64,000 nt of DNA from Solirubrobacteraceae bacterium (GTDB taxonomy: Bacteria; Actinomycetota; Thermoleophilia; Solirubrobacterales; Solirubrobacteraceae), in NCBI GenBank assembly GCA_030690545.1, contig JAUYGN010000028.1, positions 17,181 to 81,180 on the forward strand, read 5' to 3'. Under the pieces are notes generated by a model. It worked only from the letters and a program-made list of their open reading frames with translations, had not been told where the DNA came from and did no database searches. Both the position numbers and the translations under genes were made by a program. Each line of letters opens with the position of its first letter. Within the stretch, counting starts at the first letter, position 1. This document shows, one piece after another, positions 17,164 to 26,154 of this stretch.

Positions 17164-17212
17164 GGGGTCGTCGAGTCAGCGTCCAAATGGGGGACGCTGA
17201 CGCGACGACCCC
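17164..17212. repeat. 49-nt palindromic repeat, copy A
   Basis: Two 21-nt arms (20 of 21 complementary) around the loop AAATGGG, in the gap between the ABC operon and the VOC gene. 31 of 34 positions match the reverse strand of copy B at 27050-27098. The outer arm differs at one base pair between copies and that change is compensated (G-C here, T-A there). Too large for a simple terminator; looks like a dispersed REP-like element. Confidence 0.6.
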
Positions 17213-17315
17213 GCGATCGGACCGCATTTGGAACGGGTATTGAGGACAGCAACTGGACGCAATGGTGGATAGGGTCACGCTGATCCTGCGGCGACCCGAA
17301 AGGACAGCGATCACG

Positions 17316-17684
17316 ATGGACTGGAAGCTCGAGCTGGTGTCCGTGCCCGTCTCCGACGTGGACCGCGCGAAGGCGTTCTACGAGCAGATCGGCTTCATCG
17401 CCGATCACGACCACCAGGTCACCGACGACCTGCGCTTCGTTCAGCTGACCCCACCCGGCTCGGGCTGCTCGATCGCGATCGGCACCGGGCTGACCGACTC
17501 GTCGCCCGGCTCGCTGGACGGGCTGCAGCTCGTCGTCGCCGACATCGAGGCCGCGCGGGTGCAGCTGCTGGACCGCGGGGTCGAGGTCGGCGAGGTGGAG
17601 GACTTCCCGTGGGGGCGGTTCGTCTCATTCGGCGATCCCGACGGCAACGCCTGGAGCGTGCAGCAGCTTCCCGACTACGACTAG
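17316..17684 (+). CDS. VOC/glyoxalase superfamily protein
   Basis: 122 residues from ATG 17316, preceded by a GAAAGGACAG ribosome region. Single VOC-fold module: LVSVPVSDVDRAKAFYEQIGF at the N-terminus, a paired beta module GLQLVVADIEAARVQL, and the closing SFGDPDGNAWSVQQ (about 102-115) with the usual FxDPDGN element. Family members are metal-dependent lyases, dioxygenases or binding proteins; no specific activity can be assigned. Transcribed towards EttA with a 45-nt gap. Confidence 0.75.
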   Translation: MDWKLELVSVPVSDVDRAKAFYEQIGFIADHDHQVTDDLRFVQLTPPGSGCSIAIGTGLTDSSPGSLDGLQLVVADIEAARVQLLDRGVEVGEVEDFPWGRFVSFGDPDGNAWSVQQLPDYD

Positions 17685-17714
17685 CGCAACGGCCGGCCGC
17701 CGTCGAGCGCGAGC

Positions 17715-17720
17715 TACTCT
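17715..17720 (+). promoter_or_regulatory. Probable -10 hexamer TACTCT for ettA
   Basis: TACTCT ends 9 nt before the ATG at 17730, same spacing as for the YjbQ and PASTA lipoprotein genes; no ribosome site. Confidence 0.4.
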
Positions 17721-17729
17721 CAGTCGACC

Positions 17730-19385
<1,656 letters not shown>

Positions 19386-19410
19386 CGCTCCGCCGCTCGC
19401 GAACATCGCC

Positions 19411-20256
19411 GTGTCCGACGTCGTCATCACCGAGTTCACCGATCCTGCCTGCCCGTGGGCGTACTCCGCCGAGCCCTTCCGGCGCCGCCTGATGTGGCTC
19501 TACGGCGACGCGATCGAGTGGCGCCTGCGCATGATCGTCCTCGCCGAGGACCCGCAGGAGTACGTCGACAAGGGCCTCACGATCGAGATGCTGGCGGCGG
19601 GCGCCGCGATGATCGCGCGCGACCACGGCATGCCGATCGACACCTCGCCGCGCTCGCGGATGGCCGCGACGGCGCCGGCCTGCCGCGCGGTCGTCGCGGC
19701 CCGGCTGCACGCGCCCGCCGCCGAGCGGCCGATCCTGCGGGCCTTTCGCCTGCGCGCGATGCGCGGCGAGCTGCTCGACGAGCCGAGCACCGTGCGCGGC
19801 GCGGCAGGCGACGCGGGCCTGGATCCCGACGAGGTGCAGCGCTGGAGCGCGGGGGAGGACGTCGAGCGGGCGATGCGCGAGGACATGCACGCCGCGCGCC
19901 ACCCGACGCCCGCTGCGCTCGCGCTCGACGACCGGCTCGCCTCGTGGTCGGGTGGGCGGCGCTACACGTGCCCGTCCTACGAGATCGTCCGCACGTCGGA
20001 CGGGGCGAGCCTCACCGTGCCGGGCTTTCAGCCGTTCGCCGCCTACGACGTCGCGCTCGCCAACCTGCTGCCGAGCGCCGACCGGCGAGCGCTGCCGTCC
20101 TCGGCGCTCGAGGTGCTCGAGTGGGCCGGCGAGCCGCTCGCCACGCGCGAGGTGGCGGTCGTCCGCGACGTCGACCACGCCACGGCGCGCGAGCAGCTCG
20201 GCCGCGTCGCCGACGAGGAGCACGTCGGGTCCGACGGGCTCTGGTCGCCGAAGTAG
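19411..20256 (+). CDS. DsbA-family thioredoxin-fold protein with a CPWA active site
   Basis: 281 residues, GTG start. N-terminal strand leads directly into TDPACPWAYSAEPF, the position of the DsbA/FrnE CPWC motif, but the second cysteine is alanine. An all-helical insertion follows, then the cis-Pro loop region SLTVPGFQPFAAYD. No signal peptide, so cytoplasmic. A single-Cys site suggests an isomerase or glutathione/mycothiol-dependent function rather than a dithiol oxidase; the related 2-hydroxychromene-2-carboxylate isomerases also lack CxxC. Probably cotranscribed with ettA (25 nt). Confidence 0.7.
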   Translation: MSDVVITEFTDPACPWAYSAEPFRRRLMWLYGDAIEWRLRMIVLAEDPQEYVDKGLTIEMLAAGAAMIARDHGMPIDTSPRSRMAATAPACRAVVAARLHAPAAERPILRAFRLRAMRGELLDEPSTVRGAAGDAGLDPDEVQRWSAGEDVERAMREDMHAARHPTPAALALDDRLASWSGGRRYTCPSYEIVRTSDGASLTVPGFQPFAAYDVALANLLPSADRRALPSSALEVLEWAGEPLATREVAVVRDVDHATAREQLGRVADEEHVGSDGLWSPK

Positions 20257-20346
20257 CTCGTCGCGGCTTCGCCGATCGAGCGCCGAGGTGCGAGGTTCGG
20301 CAGCTCACGTTCCGCAACTCGCGCCGCGACGCGCACGCGGTCGTTC

Positions 20347-21948
20347 TCAGCGCGGCAGGACGATGCTCGTCGCCCGCCGCGCGGTCAGCCGCGTCGCGCG
20401 GCCGCGGCGCTCGATCACGCGCACGACGACGCCGTAGCGTCCCGCCCGCGTACCGGCCGGCGGGCGCCAGTCGAGCGTGAACGGGCGCGCCGCGCGCCGC
20501 TTGAACTGCCGTGACGACCACTGCTTGCGCGCCGCCCGGCGCACCTTCGCGCCCGGACGCCGGACCTCGACGACGACCGTTGCGGTCGCCGCGGTCGTGC
20601 TCGTGACGCGCGCGCGGACGCGGACGACCCGCCCGCGGCGCGTGGTGGTCGCGCGCACCATGAAGCGCGCCCACGTCGACGGCGGCGCGGCGTTGGCGGC
20701 GCTCGTCGCGCGCAGCCCGGGGCGCGCGGCGTACTGCGCGACGAGCGCCTTGAAGAGGCCGCCGTCGTCGTCGGCGCTCAGCGACAGGCCGACGTTGCCG
20801 TTGACCGGCGCCGGGTTCGTGATCCCGTCGCCGACGGCGTCGCAGGCGCACGTCGTGCCGGCGACCGCGTTGCCGAACAGGAACGCGACGATGCCGGCAT
20901 CGCGGTAGCGCGTCATCACGGCGCGCGAGGGATCGAGCAGCGTCTCGACGCGGTTGTCCTGGTAGTGGCCGTAGGTGTTGTTCATCGCGCGCATGCGCGT
21001 GTTGCCGAGCGGGATCTGCCACATGACGCCGGGCCGGGCGAGCGCGCTCGTGATGCGCCCCACGTAGCGCACGTTGCGCAGGAAGTCGTCGGCGTCCCAC
21101 CAGCCCAGCCGGCCCTCGCCGTCGACGTGCTCGCGGTAGCCGGCGTCGCGGTCGGCGAACTCGAAGAACAGCAGGTCGAAGCTCGCGCGGAGGCTGCGGT
21201 AGAAGGCGACCGAGCGCGCCGCGAGGGCGTCGACCTCCTCGTCGGGCGGGTCGCTGTGGGAGATGTCGACGCCGGTGCCCCAGACGCTGACGTGGTAGCC
21301 GAGCCGGACGTTCGGCGCGTAGCGGTCGCGCAGGCGCACGACCGCCTGGGCGAAGCCGGCGACGTCGTCGGGCAGGCCGGCGAGCTCGGGCAGGCCGGTC
21401 GCCGCGACGTGCGCCGGCACGAGCCGCGCGTCGTCGCCGGGCGCGCTGCGCTGCGCGTAGCCCCAGGCGTCGGGCTCGACGTGCAGCACGATCGGATCGA
21501 CGCCGGTCGCCGCGGCGCGCACGAAGAACGTGCGCAGGTCCTGGAAGTACGCCGTCATCGTCGGACGCGAGCCGAGGTTGACGGTCGTCTGCAGGCGCTC
21601 GTCGCGCTGCGCGTTGCCGGGCGCGGACTGCAGCAGCATGTAGTACGAGAAGGCGCTGAGAAAGCCTTGGGCCTGCGCGTCCGCGACGTACTCGCCGACG
21701 AACGCGCCGTTGCCGCCGGCGAACGTCTGCCAGCCGAGACCCGTGTTCGCGCCGCCCGACAGGTAGTGGTAGCGCAGCCCGAGCGGAGTCTGCGCGCGCA
21801 GCGCGGCCGCGCCGTGCTCGGGGTCGTGCATCCCGAGCAGGACGGTGCCCGGCCAGCCGCGCGGGGGCTGGGCGCCGCCGGCGCTCGCCGGCGGCAGCAG
21901 AGCGACCAGGGCGGTCGCCGCGAGGAGGGCGCGCCGGCTCAGGCTCAG
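20347..21948 (-). CDS. Secreted protein of unknown function with C-terminal beta-sandwich-like domain
   Basis: 494 residues from the first ATG (21831), but a clean signal peptide (SLSRRALLAATALVALLPPA then SAGG) is encoded just upstream in frame. The only in-frame start there is CTG at 21948 (or 21942), which I prefer and which gives 533 residues. The body (about 40-400) alternates strands and helices and contains HVEPDAWGYAQ, GYHVSVWGTGVDI, LLFFEFADRDAGY and PLGNTRMRAMNNTYGHYQDN, compatible with a TIM-barrel hydrolase-like fold. The Arg/Thr-rich C-terminal 110 residues resemble a small Ig-like domain. No family recognised. Start is the least certain in the window. Confidence 0.55.
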   Translation of the reverse strand: MSLSRRALLAATALVALLPPASAGGAQPPRGWPGTVLLGMHDPEHGAAALRAQTPLGLRYHYLSGGANTGLGWQTFAGGNGAFVGEYVADAQAQGFLSAFSYYMLLQSAPGNAQRDERLQTTVNLGSRPTMTAYFQDLRTFFVRAAATGVDPIVLHVEPDAWGYAQRSAPGDDARLVPAHVAATGLPELAGLPDDVAGFAQAVVRLRDRYAPNVRLGYHVSVWGTGVDISHSDPPDEEVDALAARSVAFYRSLRASFDLLFFEFADRDAGYREHVDGEGRLGWWDADDFLRNVRYVGRITSALARPGVMWQIPLGNTRMRAMNNTYGHYQDNRVETLLDPSRAVMTRYRDAGIVAFLFGNAVAGTTCACDAVGDGITNPAPVNGNVGLSLSADDDGGLFKALVAQYAARPGLRATSAANAAPPSTWARFMVRATTTRRGRVVRVRARVTSTTAATATVVVEVRRPGAKVRRAARKQWSSRQFKRRAARPFTLDWRPPAGTRAGRYGVVVRVIERRGRATRLTARRATSIVLPR

Positions 21949-22052
21949 GACCCGAGGACGAGCTTGGCGATCCGCGCGTGCGAGCCGCGCCCGACGGTGA
22001 ACATTCGCGTCATGCCGTGCTCCCCGGATGCCCGATCACCTGTACGGGCGGT

Positions 22053-22514
22053 CTACCGCGGCCGCACCTCGAGCTGGCCGATCAGCGCCCCGTTGCCGTG
22101 CAGCTCGATCTCGAAGATGCCCTCGGCCGTCGCGTCGAACGAGAAGCGCGCGCGGCCACCGGGCGCGAGGTCGCGGTACAGGTCGTAGCCGTGCAGGTGG
22201 ATCTCGTCGGAGGTGTCCGTCGTGGTGACCTCGATCCGGGCGCGGTCGCCGCGGCGCACGCGGATCCGCTGGACGCCGCCGGCGGGCTCACCTCCGGTCA
22301 CGCGGATCCGCTCGAAGGTCGGCGCGGGCGGCGGCGGTGGGGCCGCGGGAGCGGTCGTCGTTCCCGTGCCGGTCGTCGTGGTGGCGGGAGCCGCCGTCGT
22401 CGGGGTGGTCGCGGTGGTCGAGTCCTCGTCGGCGGACGGCGACAGCAGCACGAACGCGACGGCGATCGCGACGACCGCCGCCACCAGGACTCCGATGCGG
22501 GCGGGGCCGCTCAT
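22053..22514 (-). CDS. Membrane-anchored, Thr/Pro-linker protein with cupredoxin-like domain
   Basis: 153 residues. One N-terminal transmembrane segment (IGVLVAAVVAIAVAFVLL, about 7-24) followed by a Thr/Ala/Pro-rich linker to about residue 65. A beta-rich domain of about 85 residues follows, containing HLHGYDLYRDLAPGGRARFSF. The HLHGYD stretch with EIHLHGY and a final IGQLEVRPR resembles cupredoxin-like extracellular domains, though the full copper ligand set is not evident. Its ATG overlaps the HAD gene stop (ATGA), so it is the second gene of that operon. Role unknown. Confidence 0.6.
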   Translation of the reverse strand: MSGPARIGVLVAAVVAIAVAFVLLSPSADEDSTTATTPTTAAPATTTTGTGTTTAPAAPPPPPAPTFERIRVTGGEPAGGVQRIRVRRGDRARIEVTTTDTSDEIHLHGYDLYRDLAPGGRARFSFDATAEGIFEIELHGNGALIGQLEVRPR

Positions 22515-23224
22515 GCGGGCAGGATAGTTGCGTCGGCGAGCCAACGCTCCAGCACCGCGCCGAGGTCGGCTGCGTCGCGTGCGACGGCGTCGGCCTCGGT
22601 CAGCTCGCCGGGGCCGTGGGGTCCGGTCGCGATCGCGACCACGCGCACCCCGTCGGCGCGCGCGCAGGCGATGTCGCGCGGGGTGTCGCCGATCACGGCG
22701 GTCCGCTGCCGCGGCCATGGCTCGGCGCCTTCGCCGGCGGCCCGGCGGCGCGCGATCGCCGGCAGCATCGCGCGATCCTCGTGGTCAGAGCCGAAGCCGC
22801 CGACCCCGCGGGCGAAGTGCCCGCCGATGCCGGCGGCGCGCAGCTTCATGCGCGCGATCGGCTCGTAGTTTCCGGTCACGAGCGCGAGCATGGCGTCCTC
22901 GCGCGCGGCGAGTCGCTCGAGCAGCTCGGGCATGCCCGGCGCGACGTGCGCCGAGAGGTCGTCGGGGCAGAGCCGGCCGTAGGCCTCGCAGGCGGCGATC
23001 CGCACGTCGTCGGCGCGCGCGTCGATCGCCGCCGCCTCGACGCCGGCCTGGACGAGCAGGCTGCGCGCGATGTCGGCGTCGGTCCGGCCGGCGACCTGGG
23101 AGCCCTGGCGCTCGGCCGGGTCGGTCACGCCGTGCACGACGAGCAGCGCCTCGTGGATCGCGTCGCGGTGGGCGTCGGCGGCGCGCAGCAGCAGCGTCCC
23201 GTCGATGTCGAACAGCAGCAGCAT
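22511..23224 (-). CDS. HAD-superfamily hydrolase (phosphoglycolate-phosphatase-like)
   Basis: 237 residues. Motif I LLLFDIDGTLL carries the two catalytic aspartates right at the N-terminus. A helical cap (about 17-90) follows, then motif II ALVTGNY, the Lys in RMKLRAAGIGGHF and motif III/IV TAVIGDTPRDIACARADG. This is the layout of the Gph/beta-phosphoglucomutase subgroup, Mg2+-dependent cytoplasmic phosphatases; the substrate is not predictable. It begins at ATG 23224 and is coupled to the downstream membrane protein gene by a 4-base overlap. Confidence 0.8.
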   Translation of the reverse strand: MLLLFDIDGTLLLRAADAHRDAIHEALLVVHGVTDPAERQGSQVAGRTDADIARSLLVQAGVEAAAIDARADDVRIAACEAYGRLCPDDLSAHVAPGMPELLERLAAREDAMLALVTGNYEPIARMKLRAAGIGGHFARGVGGFGSDHEDRAMLPAIARRRAAGEGAEPWPRQRTAVIGDTPRDIACARADGVRVVAIATGPHGPGELTEADAVARDAADLGAVLERWLADATILPA

Positions 23225-23252
23225 CGTCGCGGCGGCCCGATCGCCGAACCCG

Positions 23253-24326
23253 CTAGGCCCGCGCGAACGAGGTCTCGGCGTGCAGCGACTGCGCGAATGC
23301 GGCGATCAGCTTCGCGCAGGCGTGCACGTCGTCGAGCTGGACCATCTCGACGGAGGAGTGCATGTAGCGCAGGACGACCGAGACGCCGCCCGTCGGGATG
23401 CCCGCGCGGGAGATGTGCAGCGCGTCGGCGTCGGTGCCCGTCGAGCGCGCCGAGGCGGCGATCGTGAACGGGATCTGCTCGCGCTCGGCGGCGTCGTGCA
23501 GCAGCTCGAAGACAGCCGGGTTGGGGATCGATCCGCGCTCGATGACCGGGCCGGAGCCGAACACGTGCTTGCCGATCTCGTTGACGTCGACGCCGGGGGA
23601 GCCGGTCTCGTGCGTGACGTCGACGACGATCGCGACGTCGGGCCGCAGGGCGAACGCCGACGTGCGCGCGCCGCCGAACGTGATCTCCTCCTGCACGACG
23701 CCGAGCGCCGCGACGTCGCCGGGAGCGCCGCCCGCCTCGGCGACGAGCCGTGCCGCCTCGAGCGCGATGAACGCACCGAGCCGGTTGTCCATCGAGCGCG
23801 AGACGACGCGGTCGTTGCGCAGCTCCAGCGGCTCGCCGGCGATCACCGCGACGTCGCCGATGCGCACGAGCCCGCGCGCCTCGTCGCCGTCCTTGGCGCC
23901 GATGTCGATGTGCAGGTCGCGCAGCTTGGGCACCTTCTCGCGCTCCTCCTCGCGCAGCAGGTGGATCGCCTTGCGTCCGGCGACGCCCGCGACGACGCCG
24001 TCGCGGGTGCCGATCTCGACGCGCTGGCCGACGAGGATCAGCGGGTCCCAGCCGCCGACGCCCTGAAAGCGCAGGAAGCCGTCGTCGTCGATGTGCGTGA
24101 CGATCAGGCCGATCTCGTCGATGTGGCCGACGATCGCAAGGAACGGCGCGGGGTGCGCGGGGTCGGATGTTCCTGCGACGCGCGCCGCGACCGAGCCCAT
24201 CACGTCGATCTCGACGTCGTCGGTGAACGCGCGGCCGGCGCGCGCGAAGACGGCGGCGGGGGCCGTCTCGTAGCCCGACGGGCCGGCGGCGGTGAGCAGT
24301 TCGCGCAGGAGGTCGGGCAGCGGCAC
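23253..24326 (-). CDS. M42 family metallopeptidase (tetrahedral aminopeptidase type)
   Basis: 357 residues, GTG start at 24326. Metal ligands of the co-catalytic M42 family are visible: His/Asp in GHIDEIG, Asp in SRSMDNRLGAF, Glu-Glu in GVVQEEITFGGA, Asp in VVDVTHETG and His in LRYMHSSVEMV. The inserted dimerisation domain (about 75-165, QGVGGWDPLILVGQRVEI) is present. The enzymes form dodecameric tetrahedra that degrade peptides downstream of the proteasome. They were once annotated as cellulases. TAGCCT lies 7 nt upstream of the start. Confidence 0.85.
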   Translation of the reverse strand: MPLPDLLRELLTAAGPSGYETAPAAVFARAGRAFTDDVEIDVMGSVAARVAGTSDPAHPAPFLAIVGHIDEIGLIVTHIDDDGFLRFQGVGGWDPLILVGQRVEIGTRDGVVAGVAGRKAIHLLREEEREKVPKLRDLHIDIGAKDGDEARGLVRIGDVAVIAGEPLELRNDRVVSRSMDNRLGAFIALEAARLVAEAGGAPGDVAALGVVQEEITFGGARTSAFALRPDVAIVVDVTHETGSPGVDVNEIGKHVFGSGPVIERGSIPNPAVFELLHDAAEREQIPFTIAASARSTGTDADALHISRAGIPTGGVSVVLRYMHSSVEMVQLDDVHACAKLIAAFAQSLHAETSFARA

Positions 24327-24333
24327 GAGGCTG

Positions 24334-24339
24334 AGGCTA
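24334..24339 (-). promoter_or_regulatory. Probable -10 hexamer TAGCCT for the M42 peptidase gene
   Basis: TAGCCT on the minus strand ends 7 nt before the GTG at 24326; no ribosome site. Lies in the 50-bp divergent gap shared with the histidine kinase gene. Confidence 0.4.
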
Positions 24340-24376
24340 TCGACGTACCGGCGACGAGCTTCGGTGCTCGCGCGCG

Positions 24377-25576
24377 ATGTCTGATGAGGTACCAGCTGTC
24401 ATGACCTTGCAGAGAACCGCGATCGGCCCGCTGCAGCGACCGTGGACCTCGCGCTGGATGGCGCTGCTGCTGATGACGCGCCTGTTCGGTGCGGCGGTCG
24501 CGGTGCTGCTGCTCGTCGTGCACCGCGTGACGGCGCACGACGGGGCGCTGATCATCGCCGTGCTCGCGTTCACCGCGGTCTCGCTGGCGGCGTTCACGCT
24601 CGCGCCGCGCCTGCAGCTGTCGCCTGCTGCCTGGTTCGTCGACAGCCTCGCGGTGCTCGCGCTCGTCACCGCGTCGGAGGACTGGCGCAGCCCCTTCTAC
24701 GTGCTCATGCTGACGGCGCTGATCCTGCCGGCGACGGGCCTGCCGTTTCGTCGCGCGCTCGCCTGGGGCGTGACGTTCATGCTCGGATACCTCGGGGTCG
24801 CCGTCTACGCCGAGCTCGACACGGAGGCGCTCGAGAACTCGATTCGCCTCGAGACGATCGCGACGCATCTCATGGTTCCGCTCGTCGTCACGCTCGCGCT
24901 CGCCTACGCCGCCGACGTGCTCGAGCGCCTGCGCGACGAGCGGCTGCGCTCCGAGCGGCTGGCCGTCGAGAGCGAGCGCCAGCGGATCGCCTGGGAGCTG
25001 CACGACTCGGCCAAGCAGCGCGTCCATGCCGCCCACCTCGTGCTCAGCGCCCTGCACGGTCAGATCGACGGAGCCCAGGCCGAGCTCGTCTCGCATGCGC
25101 TCGGCGAGCTGCGCGCCGCGGGCGCCGACATGGACACGAGCGTCGCCGAGCTGCGCACCCCATTGGAAGGGCGCTCCGTGCAACGGCTGCTGCGCGAGCG
25201 CGCCGCGCAGCTGGCCCCGGCCAGCGACGCGGAGATCGTCGTCCGCGGCACGGTCGGCGAGTTGCCGGCGCACGTCGCGGCGCACGCCTACCGGATCGGC
25301 GCCGAGGCGCTGACGAACGCCGTGCGCCACGGCGACGCCGCGCACATCGAGGTCCTGCTGTCGCGCAACGGAGCGAACGCGACGATCGAGGTCTGCGACG
25401 ATGGTCGCGGCCTGCCGGCGATTCGCCGCCCGGGCTCCAACGGCCTGCGCTCGATGCGCGCCCGCGCCGAGACGATCGGCGCCGCGCTGTCGATCGGCCA
25501 GGGGGCCGACGGGCGCGGTACGCGCGTTCATCTCAGGCTTGCAACCGATCCCCGCGAAGGGAACGAGAGGCCATGA
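24377..25576 (+). CDS. Sensor histidine kinase, NarL-type (HisKA_3)
   Basis: 399 residues. Five or six transmembrane helices fill residues ~25-185, with no large extracellular sensor, so it probably senses within the membrane. The cytoplasmic part has the HisKA_3 phosphoacceptor helix RIAWELHDSAKQRVHAAHL (His209) and a HATPase domain from about 290 (EALTNAVRHG, VCDDGRGLPAIRRPGSNGLR). Overlaps its regulator gene as ATGA. The module resembles DesK/LiaS-like intramembrane sensors. Signal unknown; no obvious target gene beside it. The M42 gene is divergent across a 50-bp gap. Confidence 0.82.
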   Translation: MSDEVPAVMTLQRTAIGPLQRPWTSRWMALLLMTRLFGAAVAVLLLVVHRVTAHDGALIIAVLAFTAVSLAAFTLAPRLQLSPAAWFVDSLAVLALVTASEDWRSPFYVLMLTALILPATGLPFRRALAWGVTFMLGYLGVAVYAELDTEALENSIRLETIATHLMVPLVVTLALAYAADVLERLRDERLRSERLAVESERQRIAWELHDSAKQRVHAAHLVLSALHGQIDGAQAELVSHALGELRAAGADMDTSVAELRTPLEGRSVQRLLRERAAQLAPASDAEIVVRGTVGELPAHVAAHAYRIGAEALTNAVRHGDAAHIEVLLSRNGANATIEVCDDGRGLPAIRRPGSNGLRSMRARAETIGAALSIGQGADGRGTRVHLRLATDPREGNERP

Positions 25577-26154
25577 TCCGCATCCTCATCGTCGACGACC
25601 ACCCGGCGCTGCGCGCCGGCCTGACCGCCGTGCTCCGCGCCGAGCCGGGCATGGTCCCGCTCGACGCCGCCGCGTCGGTCCATGACCTCTGGCCGGCGCT
25701 GCACCGCACGAAGCCCGACGTCGTCGTGCTCGACTACCACCTGCCCGAGCACGACGGGCTCGTCGTCTGTCGCCGCATCAAGCGCGAGCTGCTGGCCCCC
25801 GCGGTCCTGCTGTACTCGGCCTACGCCGACGCGTCGCTGACGATCCCCGCGCTGCTGGCGGGCGTCGACGGGCTCGTCAGCAAGGCGGCTCCCGCCAACG
25901 AGCTGTACGACGCGATCCGCCGCGTCAGCCGCGGCGAGCGCGTCCTGCCGCCGATCTCGCGCGAGCTGCTCGACCAGGCCGGAGCGAAGCTCAGCGCCGA
26001 CGACCTACCGATCCTCGGCATGACGCTCGACAGCACGCCGCTCACCGAGATGGCCCAGACGCTGGGGCTCGAGCCGACCGATATCGCCCGCCGGATCGAC
26101 CGCATGATCAAGCGCCTGAAGGTGGAGATCCCGGTGCCTCGCGGCGCGCGCTGA
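25573..26154 (+). CDS. Response regulator with short, atypical output domain
   Basis: 193 residues. Receiver domain 1-120 with acidic pair VDDH, phosphoacceptor Asp54 in VVLDYHLPEHDG and Lys in GLVSKAAPANEL. The output is only about 60 residues: LGMTLDSTPLTEMAQTLGLE and PTDIARRIDRMIKRLKVEIP. It reads as a helix-turn-helix of the LuxR/sigma-4 type but lacks the usual LTPREXEVL opening. It is coupled to the kinase by a 4-base overlap. The last 47 bases overlap the convergent DUF559 gene. Confidence 0.75.
   Translation: MIRILIVDDHPALRAGLTAVLRAEPGMVPLDAAASVHDLWPALHRTKPDVVVLDYHLPEHDGLVVCRRIKRELLAPAVLLYSAYADASLTIPALLAGVDGLVSKAAPANELYDAIRRVSRGERVLPPISRELLDQAGAKLSADDLPILGMTLDSTPLTEMAQTLGLEPTDIARRIDRMIKRLKVEIPVPRGAR

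Noticed and set aside
21945..22013. 22-codon ORF as an independent gene
   Set aside because: No ribosome site, no recognisable peptide; kept only as a possible leader in a finding.
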